From: Gammaproteobacteria bacterium
GTDB taxonomy: Bacteria; Pseudomonadota; Gammaproteobacteria; Steroidobacterales; PWYM01
Direction of reading: 5' to 3'
Assembly: GCA_007693855.1 (NCBI GenBank)
Contig: RECU01000080.1
Span: 1 to 37,696 of the forward strand
DNA: 37,696 nucleotides
The notes under the pieces were generated by a model that saw only the letters and a list, made by a program, of their open reading frames with translations, was not told the DNA's origin and searched no databases. Below, piece after piece: positions 25,839 to 34,634 of the stretch. The position numbers and the translations under genes were made by a program. Each line of letters begins with the position of its first letter. Position 1 is the stretch's first letter.

Positions 25839-25862
25839 CAGTCTCAGTCTCAGTCTCAGTTT
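25839..25862. repeat. Tandem CAGTCT repeat
   Basis: Three perfect copies of CAGTCT and a fourth degenerate copy (CAGTTT) lie directly behind the stop of the serine hydrolase gene and before the ribosome site of the next gene. The unit is six bases long, so slippage changes spacing without changing frame. Confidence 0.85.
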
Positions 25863-27607
25863 CAGGGACGCTCGAAGCGCACCCGCTGGGCGCGTTCGAC
25901 CGACACGGTGAAGGCGCGCACGCGGCCGCGGCGGTCGCGCTCGAAGGCGACGATGAAATCCGCCGTGTCCCACTCGAGGAACAGGTCGCGGCGCAGCGGG
26001 GCCAGGGCCACCCGCCCGCCCGTGGGCTGCCTGAAGTCGAGCCCCCCGGCATCGTCGGCGACCAGCGTGACACCGGTGTTGAGCGCGCGGCTGTACCACT
26101 CCCCGGTGTACTGGCGGAGCTCACGGGCCGACAGCGGCGCGGGCGCGTGGCGCTCGCCGTCCAGCCGTTCATGGGCAAGCTCGAGGCGCACCCCGACCAC
26201 CTCGCCCCGGCGGTCACGCCGGAAGGCGAGCACGCCCTGCCCGCCCGGCAACAGATAGCGCAGCCCCCCGTCATGGCGCAGTGCGTGCGGCGAGCCGGTG
26301 ATCAGCAGCACGGCCTGGCCGTCGACCTCGCGCACGCGGATCGGCAGGCCGTTCTCCAGCAGATACATGCCGGTCACCACGCCGTGCCCGCCCTCAGGCG
26401 CGCCGCCTGGCGGCACATCATCGGCTCCCAGGGCCGGCACCCCCGGCGCAGGCTCGTCGGGCCCAAGCTCGGTCTCGGGCGCGGGCGCCGGCAGCCGCCC
26501 CTGGGCCACCAGCACCTGGTCGGCCAGCGCCTCGGCAATCGCCGCGGCGCGCAGATGGCCCGCGTTGCTCAACACGGCAACCACCAGCGCCTCGCCCGGA
26601 AACACCAGCAGATGCGCCCGATAACCGCCATTGGCGCCGCCGTGATGCACGGTCGCAAGCCCCCGGTGCTCGCCGAGGCTCAGCCCCAGCCCGTAGGCTG
26701 GCGGCGGCTCGCCGGGAATCTCCGGCTGCTCGGCCAGGCGCGTCAGCAGGGCCGTGCCATCGATGTCGGCGGCCAGCAGGTAGGCACCGAAACGCAGCAG
26801 GTCCGGCACGGTGCTCAGCAGGTTGCCCGAGCCATAGACCCCGCTGGTCAGCGGATCGCGCCGGTAGCGGTGGCGGTCCTCACCTTCATCACCCGCCCGC
26901 CGGTAGGCCGGCACCATGCCGTCGATCACGGCGAACGGATCATCGAGCATGCGGCTGTGCGCCATCCCCAGCGGCGCGAACAGCTGCTCGGCCAGCCACT
27001 GCGGATAGGCCTGCCCGGTAACCTCGCCGACCAGCTCGGCCAGCAGCAGATAGCCGGTGTTGGAGTAGAGGTGGCGCGTGCCGGGGGGAAAGTTCAGCCC
27101 GTCCTGGCGGCGGACCAGGGCCAGTGCAGCAGCCTGGGAGCGGCGATCGGCGGAATGCTGCCCGGCCAGCCCGGACAGGGCCCAGTAGTCTTTCAGGCCG
27201 GAGGTATGCTGGAGCAGCTGGCGCAGCGTGAGGGCGCGGGCATACTCGGGGAGATCGTGCAGATGGCGTTCGAGCGGGTCGTCCAGGCTCAGTCGGCCCT
27301 CGGCCTCGAGCCTGAGCAGGGTGACGCCCATCAGCGGCTTGGCCACCGAACCGGCGTGCATCACGGCATCAAGTGTGAGCGGGACGCCAAGCTCGAGACT
27401 GGCTTGGCCGTGAACGCCCGTGGCGACGATTTCGCCATCGAGCAGGGCGCCGTAGATGACGCCCGGGGCCTGTGCCCAATCGCGCTCGGCGAGCCGGGCG
27501 AGCAGACCCTCCGCCGCGAGCGGCGGGACCAGGCCCAGCAGGGTAAGCAGGCCGGCGAGGGCCGCCGGCCAACGCGGCCGGCGGACCCGCCGTGCCCACC
27601 CGAGTAT
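25862..27607 (-). CDS. Serine hydrolase of the beta-lactamase/penicillin-binding fold, start unclear
   Basis: This is an exported enzyme of about 580 residues. A basic n-region and hydrophobic signal (RRPRWPAALAGLLTLLGL, cleavage after PLAAEG) are followed by the class C beta-lactamase/esterase-like domain. The motifs are SxxK in HAGSVAKPLMG, YxN in HLYSNTGYLLLAE and HxG in TVHHGGANGGYRAHL. The C-terminal 150 residues form a beta-rich domain common in these hydrolases. Likely substrates are peptides or esters in the envelope. No ATG, GTG or TTG lies in frame between the cold-shock stop and the signal peptide; the end given is an ATA codon. A GTG at 27599 with AAGGA seven bases before it is in the wrong frame, so an indel is possible. 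Confidence 0.78.
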   Translation of the reverse strand: MLGWARRVRRPRWPAALAGLLTLLGLVPPLAAEGLLARLAERDWAQAPGVIYGALLDGEIVATGVHGQASLELGVPLTLDAVMHAGSVAKPLMGVTLLRLEAEGRLSLDDPLERHLHDLPEYARALTLRQLLQHTSGLKDYWALSGLAGQHSADRRSQAAALALVRRQDGLNFPPGTRHLYSNTGYLLLAELVGEVTGQAYPQWLAEQLFAPLGMAHSRMLDDPFAVIDGMVPAYRRAGDEGEDRHRYRRDPLTSGVYGSGNLLSTVPDLLRFGAYLLAADIDGTALLTRLAEQPEIPGEPPPAYGLGLSLGEHRGLATVHHGGANGGYRAHLLVFPGEALVVAVLSNAGHLRAAAIAEALADQVLVAQGRLPAPAPETELGPDEPAPGVPALGADDVPPGGAPEGGHGVVTGMYLLENGLPIRVREVDGQAVLLITGSPHALRHDGGLRYLLPGGQGVLAFRRDRRGEVVGVRLELAHERLDGERHAPAPLSARELRQYTGEWYSRALNTGVTLVADDAGGLDFRQPTGGRVALAPLRRDLFLEWDTADFIVAFERDRRGRVRAFTVSVERAQRVRFERP

Positions 27608-27618
27608 CCTTACTCGGG
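27599..27618. promoter_or_regulatory. Perfect stem-loop at the csp/serine-hydrolase junction
   Basis: CCCGAGTA and TACTCGGG are perfect 8-bp arms around a four-base loop. On the minus-strand transcript the loop reads AGGA. The element covers the last codons and stop of the cold-shock gene and any ribosome site of the next gene. There is no T run, so it is more likely a processing or translational control hairpin than an intrinsic terminator. Confidence 0.6.
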
Positions 27619-27819
27619 GATGACGTTCTCGGCCTGCAGGCCTTTCTTGCCTTGGGTGACTTCCATGGTCACTTTCTGTCCTTCGGCCAGGCTCTTGAAG
27701 CCGCCGCCGGAGATGCCCGTGTGATGCACGAACACATCCGCACCGCCCTCCTGCTGAATGAAGCCAAAGCCCTTTTCGTCGCTGAACCACTTGACGGTCC
27801 CGGAGATCCTCTCAGCCAT
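27610..27819 (-). CDS. Cold-shock domain protein (CspA family)
   Basis: This 69-residue single OB-fold protein has the RNA-binding motifs KGFGFI (RNP1) and VFVHH (RNP2), and the family opening [20 protein letters not shown]. It binds single-stranded nucleic acid and melts RNA secondary structure. GAGG lies five bases before the ATG at 27819; the longer open frame from 27873 is not needed and does not resemble the family. A long leader separates it from the hemerythrin gene, as is common for csp genes. I cannot tell whether it is cold-induced or constitutive. Confidence 0.96.
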   Translation of the reverse strand: MAERISGTVKWFSDEKGFGFIQQEGGADVFVHHTGISGGGFKSLAEGQKVTMEVTQGKKGLQAENVIPE

Positions 27820-27889
27820 ACTCACCTCGTCTTGCTCGAACCGCGCACATTGCACGGACGGGAACGCGGACATCGTGTCCCCAACGCTA

Positions 27890-27895
27890 ATCCTA
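27890..27895 (-). promoter_or_regulatory. Candidate -10 element for the cold-shock gene
   Basis: On the minus strand this reads TAGGAT, four of six consensus positions, about 70 bp before the csp ATG. This would give the long untranslated leader usual for csp genes. No good -35 is present. Confidence 0.28.
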
Positions 27896-27912
27896 CAGGT
27901 TCGATGGCCTGT

Positions 27913-27934
27913 CTGCAGCGGTTTATCGCTGCAG
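27913..27934. other. Perfect 8-bp inverted repeat between hemerythrin and csp genes
   Basis: CTGCAGCG and CGCTGCAG pair around GTTTAT. A second palindrome, GCCGAATTTCGGC, follows at 27938-27950 directly against the hemerythrin stop codon. The pair of hairpins probably ends or stabilises the hemerythrin transcript, although no T run follows. Confidence 0.5.
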
Positions 27935-27950
27935 GACGCCGAATTTCGGC

Positions 27951-28493
27951 CTAGAGGGCGTTTTTCAGGCGCTCGTACTCCTGGTGGACGAGGCGCCCGA
28001 ACAACGGATCGGACTCGATCTCGTCGATACCGGCAAGCGTCTCCCAGTCATCGGCCTCGAGCACCCGCCGGGCCAGCGGGAACATGATCGCCTCCTCGAA
28101 ATCGAGGTGCTGGCGCTGGCTGTCGAGGTAATCGCGGGCGAGGTGATCGAACTCGCGGCGCTCCATGGCGACCTCGCTCTCGACCTCGCGGATGGCGTCG
28201 AAAAACGCCTTGCCCTTCACGTACAGCGCCTGGTGTTCCTCGCGCAGCCGCACCACCTGCTCACGGGTCGCGTCGTCGATCCGCTCGAGGCGCTCGAGGT
28301 GTTCGAACAGGCGATCCTCCACCGGGTGATGGTAGAGATCGGCATAGTTGGTGAGGTAATGCAGGGCATCGTGCACCAGCGGGAGATCAGCCGCCTCGTG
28401 GCCTTCCAGGCGCTGCAGTTCGCGTTCGATGGCATTGAGGATCTGCACCATGTTGAGGTGATCCTGGTGGAGCCGGTCGAGTATGTCGCTCAT
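27951..28493 (-). CDS. Hemerythrin domain protein
   Basis: This is a 180-residue four-helix protein. The iron-binding pattern is visible as [43 protein letters not shown] and [16 protein letters not shown], giving the His and carboxylate ligands of a di-iron centre. Bacterial proteins of this kind bind oxygen or nitric oxide, or protect against oxidative and nitrosative stress. GGGGTG lies just before the ATG at 28493. The last quarter ([19 protein letters not shown]) is a common extension in proteobacterial hemerythrin-like proteins. It precedes the cold-shock gene on the same strand. Confidence 0.9.
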   Translation of the reverse strand: MSDILDRLHQDHLNMVQILNAIERELQRLEGHEAADLPLVHDALHYLTNYADLYHHPVEDRLFEHLERLERIDDATREQVVRLREEHQALYVKGKAFFDAIREVESEVAMERREFDHLARDYLDSQRQHLDFEEAIMFPLARRVLEADDWETLAGIDEIESDPLFGRLVHQEYERLKNAL

Positions 28494-28584
28494 GTACACC
28501 CCCTGGGTGCCGCCGCGCGGCCCCCTGTCTGGGCGGCGTTCAACGCCGCCGGTGGTTGCGCTGCCACAGCCCGCGGATGCCCGC

Positions 28585-29118
28585 TCAGGAGGCCTCAGGC
28601 CAGGACTGCGGTACCTTCTGAATGCTGTCGATGTCGTAGCCCTCGGCGGCCAGGAACTCGAGAATCCGCTGGTAATCGGCTTCGGGCAGGGTTGGCTCAC
28701 GGGCCATGATCCAGACGTAATCGCGCTTGCTGCGACCGATCACCGTCTGCGTGTAGTCCTCGTCCAGCCAGACCACCAGGAACTCGGCCTTGAACGGCCA
28801 GACGAAGCGCATGCCCCACTCGGCGTTGTTCTCGCTGCGGACGAAGCCCCGCGGGTTGAAGCGCCGCTCCTTGCCGTCGAACCCGCCCTTGCGGAAGGTG
28901 AACACGGTATCGATGGTGCCATCGGGGTTCAGGCTGTAGGTTTCGACGGCGTTGTAGGCATCGCGCTCGAGGAAGGTCGGGATGTTGGCGATGACATACC
29001 AGTCGCCCATGTAGCGTTCGATATCGACGTAATCGACGGTGGTGATGGTCGGCACGGATTGACATCCTGCGACGAGCAGCGTCGCGGCAAGCAGGCTGGC
29101 GAAACGGTAACGAGGCAT
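28585..29118 (-). CDS. blc: Outer-membrane lipoprotein lipocalin (Blc-like)
   Basis: The protein has 177 residues. MPRYRFASLLAATLLVAGCQ is a lipoprotein signal with lipobox VAGC, probably sorted to the outer membrane because the +2 residue is Gln. The lipocalin signature is in IERYMGDWYVIANIPTFLER, followed by the YSLNPDGTIDTVFTFRKG strands and the closing SKRDYVWIMARE segment. Blc binds lysophospholipids and fatty acids and is stress-induced in E. coli. The length is that of the family. The gene stands alone, with no operon partner within 80 bp. Confidence 0.93.
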   Translation of the reverse strand: MPRYRFASLLAATLLVAGCQSVPTITTVDYVDIERYMGDWYVIANIPTFLERDAYNAVETYSLNPDGTIDTVFTFRKGGFDGKERRFNPRGFVRSENNAEWGMRFVWPFKAEFLVVWLDEDYTQTVIGRSKRDYVWIMAREPTLPEADYQRILEFLAAEGYDIDSIQKVPQSWPEAS

Positions 29119-29204
29119 GTCGCGCGTCCCTGTGACAGTGATTCTTCCGGCCGGTCAGTGTACCCGACCCGGCCGGGCAGAGGCATCCTCAGGCGGGGCG
29201 CGGC

Positions 29205-31229
29205 TCAGTCGAGCGCCTCGAGCACCAGCAGGGGCTCGCCCTCGTCGACCCGAGCGCCGGGGGCGAAATTCACCGCGCCAATCCGCCCGTCATGCGGCGC
29301 GCGGATGACATGCTCCATTTTCATCGCCTCGACCACGGCCAGCGGCTGGCCGGCCTCCACCATCTCGCCCGCGGCGACGTGCACGGCGATCACCTGGCCG
29401 GGCAGCGGCGAGGCCAGTGACCCCGGGGCGCTGGCCGCGGCCGGCGTCTCGCCCGGGCGGCGCTGGCAGATCCGCCAGCTCTCGCCGCCCAGCCAGAGCA
29501 TCAGCACATCGCCCCGGCGCGCCAGCGACGGGCGCAGGCGCTGGCCCGCCAGCTCGACATCGAGCGCCCCCGGCAGCCGGCGCAGGCTCGCACTGACCGG
29601 CGGCTGACCCTCGAGCGCCACCCGCCAGCCGGCGGGCTCGCGCACCAGCCAGCCGGCATAGGCCTCGTCCGCCAGGGTGAATTCCAGCCACACGCGCCCA
29701 GGCAGGTTCAGCCGAAACGCCTCGGTCTGCTGCCACGGCCCGCCTGCCACGGCGGCGTCCGGGTCCGTGCAGTGCAGCGCCAGGGCCGCCAGCGCAGGCA
29801 GCGCCGACGGCAGCTCCCCGCCGGCCGGCGCGGCCAGCGTCGGGCGCGCTTCGAGATAACGGGTGGTCACCGCACCCCGGGCGAAGTCCGCATCGGCGAG
29901 GATGCGGCCGAGCAGCGGCAGGTTGGTGGCCACGCCGGCAATCTCCGTGGCTGCCAGGGCCTGGCGCATGCGCGCCAGCGCCTCGCCCCGGTCGCGACCG
30001 TGGGTCACCAGCTTGGCAATCATCGGGTCGTAATAGGGGGTGATGACATCGCCCGGATCGACGCCGCTGTCCACGCGCACGCCTTCGCCCGCCGGCAGGC
30101 GAAGATGCCAGAGCGTGCCGGTGGCCGGCAGGTAGTCGCGCGCGGGGTCCTCGGCATAGAGGCGAGCCTCGAGGGCATGCCCCAGGCATGCGATCTCGGC
30201 CTGGGCCCGCGGCAGCGGTTCGCCGGCGGCCACACGCAGCTGCCAGGCGACAAGGTCCTCGCCGGTGATCGCCTCGGTGACCGGATGCTCGACCTGCAGG
30301 CGGGTATTCATTTCCATGAACCAGAAGCGCCCGTCCTGGCAGAGGAACTCCACCGTGCCGGCGCCCACGTAGTCGATGGCCCGCGCGGCGGCCACCGCCG
30401 CCTCACCCAGCGCCGTGCGCAGCGCGGGGTCGAGATCCGGCGCCGGCGCCTCTTCCAGCACCTTCTGATGGCGCCGCTGTACCGAGCAGTCGCGCTCATG
30501 CAGGTGCACCACATTGCCGTGGGTGTCGGCGAACACCTGCACCTCGATATGCCGGGGCGCGGCGAGATATTTCTCGAGCAGCAGACGGTCATCACCAAAC
30601 GCGGCACGCGCTTCGCGACGGGCTGCGGCCAGCGCCTCGGGCAGGGCCTCGGCCACAGTGACCACCCGCATGCCCTTGCCGCCACCGCCGGCGGCGGCCT
30701 TGAGCAGCACCGGGTAGCCCACGGCGGCGGCGGCCGCCGCCAGCCGGGCGTCCTCGGCCGCCGGATCTTCTGCCGCTGGAGCATCCGACGCCGCCGGCCC
30801 GGCGGCGCCCTGCGGCGCGACGTCGGCATCGCCCGGCACCACCGGCACGCCGGCCGCGGCCATCAGCGCCTTGGCCCGGCGCTTGTCGCCCATGTCACGA
30901 ATCGCCTGCGCCGAGGGCCCGACGAACACCAGCCCGGCCGCCACGCAGGCCTCAGCGAACGCCGCGTTCTCGGAGAGAAAGCCATAGCCGGGATGCACCG
31001 CCTCGGCCTGCAGCTGCCTCGCCGCCTCCAGCAGCCGGGCCACGTCCAGATAGGACTGCGCGGCCTCGGCCGGGCCGAGGCAGACGGCCTCGTCGGCCAG
31101 GCGCACATGGCGGGCGTCGCGGTCGGCCTCGGAATACACGGCCAGCGTCGTGATGCCCAGGCGGCGGGCGGTGGCGATGATCCGGCAGGCGATCTCGCCG
31201 CGGTTGGCAATCAGCAGGCGACGGAACAC
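29205..31229 (-). CDS. liuD: Methylcrotonyl-CoA carboxylase, biotin-containing alpha subunit
   Basis: This 674-residue protein has a biotin carboxylase domain from the opening MFRRLLIANRGEIACRIIAT, with the ATP-grasp glycine loop AAGGGGKGMRVV and EMNTRLQVEHPVTE, and ends in a biotin carrier domain with Lys637 in VEAMKMEHV. It carboxylates biotin with ATP and bicarbonate for transfer to 3-methylcrotonyl-CoA by the beta subunit. The neighbours liuA and liuB argue for leucine breakdown over propionyl- or geranyl-CoA carboxylase. A low-complexity Ala/Pro/Asp insertion at about residues 137-160 interrupts the ATP-grasp region before GYPVLLKAAAGG. It starts 9 bp after liuB. Confidence 0.92.
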   Translation of the reverse strand: MFRRLLIANRGEIACRIIATARRLGITTLAVYSEADRDARHVRLADEAVCLGPAEAAQSYLDVARLLEAARQLQAEAVHPGYGFLSENAAFAEACVAAGLVFVGPSAQAIRDMGDKRRAKALMAAAGVPVVPGDADVAPQGAAGPAASDAPAAEDPAAEDARLAAAAAAVGYPVLLKAAAGGGGKGMRVVTVAEALPEALAAARREARAAFGDDRLLLEKYLAAPRHIEVQVFADTHGNVVHLHERDCSVQRRHQKVLEEAPAPDLDPALRTALGEAAVAAARAIDYVGAGTVEFLCQDGRFWFMEMNTRLQVEHPVTEAITGEDLVAWQLRVAAGEPLPRAQAEIACLGHALEARLYAEDPARDYLPATGTLWHLRLPAGEGVRVDSGVDPGDVITPYYDPMIAKLVTHGRDRGEALARMRQALAATEIAGVATNLPLLGRILADADFARGAVTTRYLEARPTLAAPAGGELPSALPALAALALHCTDPDAAVAGGPWQQTEAFRLNLPGRVWLEFTLADEAYAGWLVREPAGWRVALEGQPPVSASLRRLPGALDVELAGQRLRPSLARRGDVLMLWLGGESWRICQRRPGETPAAASAPGSLASPLPGQVIAVHVAAGEMVEAGQPLAVVEAMKMEHVIRAPHDGRIGAVNFAPGARVDEGEPLLVLEALD

Positions 31230-31238
31230 GAGGCGCGC

Positions 31239-32849
31239 CTACATGCGGAAGACGCCGTAGGGCGTCTCCGGGGCAAGTGGCGCGTGCGCGGCCGCGGCCA
31301 GGCCCAGACCGAGCACCCGGCGGGTATCGCGGGGGTCGATCACCCCATCGTCCCAGAGCCGGCTGCTGGCATGGTAGGGATGGCCCTCGCGCTCGTACTG
31401 CAGGCGGATCTCCTCGCGGAAGGCCGCCTGCTCGGCCTCGGGCCAGGTGCCGCCGCGCGCCTCGACGCCGCTGGCGCGCACCAGCGACAGCACGCTTGCC
31501 GCCTGCTCGCCCCCCATCACCGAGATCCGCGCGTTCGGCCACATCCACAGGAAGCGTGGCTGGTAGGCGCGGCCGCACATGCCGTAGTTGCCGGCGCCGA
31601 AGGAGCCGCCGATGAGCACGGTGAACTTCGGCACCCGCGCACAGCTCACGGCGGTGACGAGCTTCGCGCCGTCGCGCGCGATGCCGGCGTGCTCGTAGCG
31701 CCGCCCGACCATGAAGCCGGTGATGTTCTGCAGAAACACCAGCGGGATCCCGCGGCGGTTGGCCAGCTCAATGAAGTGCGTGCCTTTCAGCGCGCTCTCG
31801 GAAAACAGGATGCCGTTGTTGGCAAGAATCGCCACGGGATAGCCCTGGATCCAGGCGAAACCACACACCAGCGTGGTGCCGTACAGCGCCTTGAACTCGT
31901 CGAACTCCGAGCCGTCCACCAGCCGCGCGATCAGCTCGCGCACGTCCCAGGCGCTGCGCGACTCCCGCGGCACCAGCCCGAGGATGTCCTCGGCCGGGTA
32001 GCGGGGCTCGCAGGGCGCGCGGGTGGGCGCGAGCGCCGGCGCCGGACGGTTCAGGCAGGCCACCCGGCGCCGGGCGATGGCCAGCGCATGGGCGTCGTCC
32101 TCGGCCAGGTGATCGGCCACGCCGGAGCTGCGGGCGTGCACGTCGCCGCCGCCCAGGGTCTCGGCATCGACCACCTCGCCGGTGGCCGCCTGCACCAGCG
32201 GCGGGCCGCCGAGGAAGATCGTGCCCTGGCGGCGCACGATGATGGTCTCGTCGCACATCGCCGGCACATAGGCGCCCCCGGCCGTGCATGAGCCCATCAC
32301 CAGGGCGATCTGCGGGATGTTCAGCGCCGACAGCCGCGCCTGGTGGTAGAAGATCCGCCCGAAGTGTTCACGGTCCGGAAACACCTGGTCCTGCAGCGGC
32401 AGGTAGGCCCCGCCGGAGTCGACCAGGTACAGGCATGGCAGGTGATTCTCCAGCGCGATCTCCTGCGCCCGCAGGTGTTTTTTCACCGTCAGCGGATAGT
32501 AGGTGCCGCCCTTCACCGTGGCGTCGTTGGCCACGATCATGCACTCGATCCCGCTCACGCGACCGATGCCGGCGACCACGCCGGCGCAGGGCACGGCCTC
32601 GTCGTAGTGACCGAGCGCGGCCAGCTGACCGATTTCCAGAAACGGGCTGCCCGGGTCGAGCAGCCGGTCGATGCGCTCGCGCGCGAGCAGCTTGCCGCGG
32701 GCCACATGGCGCTCGCGGGCGTGCGCCGGCCCGCCTTCGGCGATGCGCGCGGCCGTGGCCCGCAGGTCGTCGACCAGCGCCGCATGGTGGGCGGCATTGG
32801 CACGGACCTCCGGGTCGGCGGGATCAAGGCGCTGGCCGATGACGGTCAT
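31239..32849 (-). CDS. liuB: Methylcrotonyl-CoA carboxylase, carboxyltransferase beta subunit
   Basis: This is a 536-residue carboxyltransferase with the two crotonase-like halves typical of acyl-CoA carboxylases. Family landmarks are [76 protein letters not shown] and the second-half segments [20 protein letters not shown] and [19 protein letters not shown]. The GAYLPLQ and [10 protein letters not shown] sequences are characteristic of methylcrotonyl-CoA carboxylase. It transfers CO2 from biotin to 3-methylcrotonyl-CoA to give 3-methylglutaconyl-CoA. The start overlaps the MaoC stop in ATGA. Confidence 0.95.
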   Translation of the reverse strand: MTVIGQRLDPADPEVRANAAHHAALVDDLRATAARIAEGGPAHARERHVARGKLLARERIDRLLDPGSPFLEIGQLAALGHYDEAVPCAGVVAGIGRVSGIECMIVANDATVKGGTYYPLTVKKHLRAQEIALENHLPCLYLVDSGGAYLPLQDQVFPDREHFGRIFYHQARLSALNIPQIALVMGSCTAGGAYVPAMCDETIIVRRQGTIFLGGPPLVQAATGEVVDAETLGGGDVHARSSGVADHLAEDDAHALAIARRRVACLNRPAPALAPTRAPCEPRYPAEDILGLVPRESRSAWDVRELIARLVDGSEFDEFKALYGTTLVCGFAWIQGYPVAILANNGILFSESALKGTHFIELANRRGIPLVFLQNITGFMVGRRYEHAGIARDGAKLVTAVSCARVPKFTVLIGGSFGAGNYGMCGRAYQPRFLWMWPNARISVMGGEQAASVLSLVRASGVEARGGTWPEAEQAAFREEIRLQYEREGHPYHASSRLWDDGVIDPRDTRRVLGLGLAAAAHAPLAPETPYGVFRM

Positions 32850-33313
32850 CGCGGCTGCCCTGACCCCGGGCGCCGGCGCAGCAGGCCGGTGCGCTGGCAG
32901 CTCGCCACGAGTTCATCGCGCTGGTTGAAGGCGCGGTGGGCGAAGGTGACGATGCCGGCGTCCGGGCGTGAACGGCTGTCGCGCAGCGCCAGCACCTCGG
33001 TCTCGATGCGCAGCGTGTCGCCGTGGAACACCGGGCGCGGGAAGCGCACCTCGTCCCAGCCGAGGTTGGCGATGGCCGTGCCCAGCGTGGTGTCGCCGAC
33101 CGAAATGCCGACCATCAGGCCGAGGGTGAAGCCGCTGTTGACGATGCGCTCGCCGAACTCGCTGTCCTTCATCGCCTCGGCGTCGAGATGCAGCGCGGCG
33201 GGATTGTGCGTCATGGTGGAGAAGATCACGTTGTCGGCTTCGGTCACCGTCCGCCGGATGGCGTGCTGAAACCGCTGTCCGACCACGAAGTCCTCGTAAT
33301 ACAGTCCGGCCAT
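32846..33313 (-). CDS. MaoC-family acyl-CoA hydratase within the liu operon
   Basis: This 155-residue hot-dog-fold protein opens with [35 protein letters not shown], interrupted here by no insertion, and has [15 protein letters not shown] and [15 protein letters not shown], the MaoC-type (R)-hydratase pattern with the Asp/His region near residues 36-44. [18 protein letters not shown] follows in the second half. It should hydrate an enoyl-CoA, or act in a related way, in the cytoplasm. It lies between liuA and liuB, where liu clusters usually have the crotonase-type LiuC, and overlaps liuB by 4 bp. A role as methylglutaconyl-CoA hydratase is inference from position. Confidence 0.88.
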   Translation of the reverse strand: MAGLYYEDFVVGQRFQHAIRRTVTEADNVIFSTMTHNPAALHLDAEAMKDSEFGERIVNSGFTLGLMVGISVGDTTLGTAIANLGWDEVRFPRPVFHGDTLRIETEVLALRDSRSRPDAGIVTFAHRAFNQRDELVASCQRTGLLRRRPGSGQPR

Positions 33314-33338
33314 CAGCAGTCTCTCCTCGCGCCCGCCT

Positions 33339-33387
33339 CGCCTGTCATGCCGCCGGCGCCTGTCATTCCGCCGCCGTCATCCCGCCG
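33339..33387. repeat. Threefold GTCAT-CCGCCG repeat at the liuA end
   Basis: Three near-copies of GTCATnCCGCCG follow one another in this 49-bp stretch, with Cs and CCTs between. The third covers the liuA stop. They look like a short REP-type or slippage repeat between liuA and the MaoC gene. Confidence 0.55.
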
Positions 33388-34534
33388 CCTCGAACAGCTC
33401 GCGGCCGATCAGCCAGCGGCGGATTTCACTGGTGCCGGCACCGATCTCGTAGAGCTTGGCATCGCGCAGCAGCCGCCCGGCAGGGTAGTCGTTGATGTAG
33501 CCATTGCCACCGAGCGCCTGGATGGTCTCCAGCGCCATCCAGGTGGCCTTCTCGGCGGCGACCAGGATGCAGCCGGCGGCGTCGGCCCGCGTGGCCCGGC
33601 CACGATCGGCCGCGGCGGCGACCGTGTAGACGTAGGCTCGGGTGGCATTCATGGTCGTGTGCATGTCGGCGAGCTTGGCCTGCATCAGCTGAAACTCGCC
33701 GATGGCACGGCCGAACTGTCGGCGCTCGCGCACGTAGGGCAGAACCAGGTCCATGCAGGCGCGCATGATCCCGAGCGCGCCGCCGGCCAGCACGATACGC
33801 TCGTAATCCAGCCCGGACATCAGCACCTCGGCGCCACGCCCGACCTCGCCGAGCACGTTCTTGGCGGGCACGAGGCAGCCGTCGAACACCAGTTCGCAGG
33901 TGTCCGAGCCGCGCATGCCGAGCTTGTCGAGCTTCGGCGAGGTGCTGAACCCCGGCATGCCGCGCTCGACGATGAAGGCGGTGATGCCGCGCGAGCCGGC
34001 GGCCGGGTCGACCGTGGCGTAGACGATCAGCACGTCGGCCTCGGGGCCGTTGGTGATCCACATCTTGGTGCCGTGCAGGCGGTAGCCGTCGGCGGTCGGC
34101 TCGGCGCGGGTACGCATGCCCATGACATCGGAGCCGGCGCTTGTCTCGCTCATGGCCAGCGCCCCGAGGCTTGCGCCATCGAGCAGGCCGGGCAGGTAGG
34201 CCTCGAGCTGGGCCGGCGAGCCCCAGCGATACAGCTGGTTGACGCACAGATTCGAGTGCGCGCCGTAGGACAGCCCCACCGAGGCCGAGGCGCGGCTCAG
34301 TTCCTCACAGGCGATCACGTGCGCGAGATAGCCCAGGCCAGCCCCGCCGTGCGCTTCGTCCACCGTGATGCCGAGCAGCCCGAGCCCCCCGAGCGCCGGC
34401 CAGAGCTCCCGCGGAAAGCGGTTGCTGCGGTCGATTTCCGCGGCCAGCGGCGCGATCTCCGCGGCCGCAAAACCCGCCACCGTGTCGCGCAGCATCACGA
34501 GCGTCTCGTCATGTCCGAAATCGAGTTCCAGCAT
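33377..34534 (-). CDS. liuA: Isovaleryl-CoA dehydrogenase
   Basis: This is a 385-residue acyl-CoA dehydrogenase. Motifs are [20 protein letters not shown] and [20 protein letters not shown] in the FAD domain, and the isovaleryl-specific catalytic Glu in [20 protein letters not shown], which sits in helix G and not at the usual C-terminal position. The C-terminal [20 protein letters not shown] and [17 protein letters not shown] are conserved. It oxidises isovaleryl-CoA to 3-methylcrotonyl-CoA, the step before the carboxylase. ATG 34534 has GGGGGAG six bases upstream; a longer frame from 34618 lacks support and would cover the operator region. First gene of the operon. Confidence 0.96.
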   Translation of the reverse strand: MLELDFGHDETLVMLRDTVAGFAAAEIAPLAAEIDRSNRFPRELWPALGGLGLLGITVDEAHGGAGLGYLAHVIACEELSRASASVGLSYGAHSNLCVNQLYRWGSPAQLEAYLPGLLDGASLGALAMSETSAGSDVMGMRTRAEPTADGYRLHGTKMWITNGPEADVLIVYATVDPAAGSRGITAFIVERGMPGFSTSPKLDKLGMRGSDTCELVFDGCLVPAKNVLGEVGRGAEVLMSGLDYERIVLAGGALGIMRACMDLVLPYVRERRQFGRAIGEFQLMQAKLADMHTTMNATRAYVYTVAAAADRGRATRADAAGCILVAAEKATWMALETIQALGGNGYINDYPAGRLLRDAKLYEIGAGTSEIRRWLIGRELFEAAG

Positions 34535-34604
34535 CGCTCCCCCTTCGCACCGCCGCCTGGATGACGGCGCCGCAGGGCATGCTGCGGCACTGGCACGAAG
34601 GGGT

Positions 34605-34634
34605 ATTTTGTCGGACAATCCGACTATCAGTCAA
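34605..34634 (-). promoter_or_regulatory. Promoter candidate of the liu operon
   Basis: On the minus strand, TTGACT (34634-34629) is followed after 18 bp by CAAAAT (34610-34605). The operator palindrome at 34608-34618 covers part of the -10 and the spacer, which fits repression. The 5' leader to the liuA ATG would be about 65 bases. Confidence 0.5.
34608..34618. promoter_or_regulatory. FCD/GntR operator candidate
   Basis: TTGTCGGACAA is a perfect inverted repeat around its centre base and fits the TNGTnnnACNA operator pattern of FadR/FCD-type GntR regulators. It lies in the 159-bp gap between liuA and the divergent gntR gene, so one site could control both. Confidence 0.62.

Noticed and set aside
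25798-26274. Frame reading ETETETET through the hexamer repeat
   Set aside because: The main serine hydrolase frame stops before the repeat; the ET-rich frame is a shadow.
29772-32291. An 839-codon open frame antisense to liuD and liuB
   Set aside because: It is the opposite-strand shadow of two clear enzymes; GC-rich codon bias keeps the antisense frame open. No recognisable domain or ribosome site.
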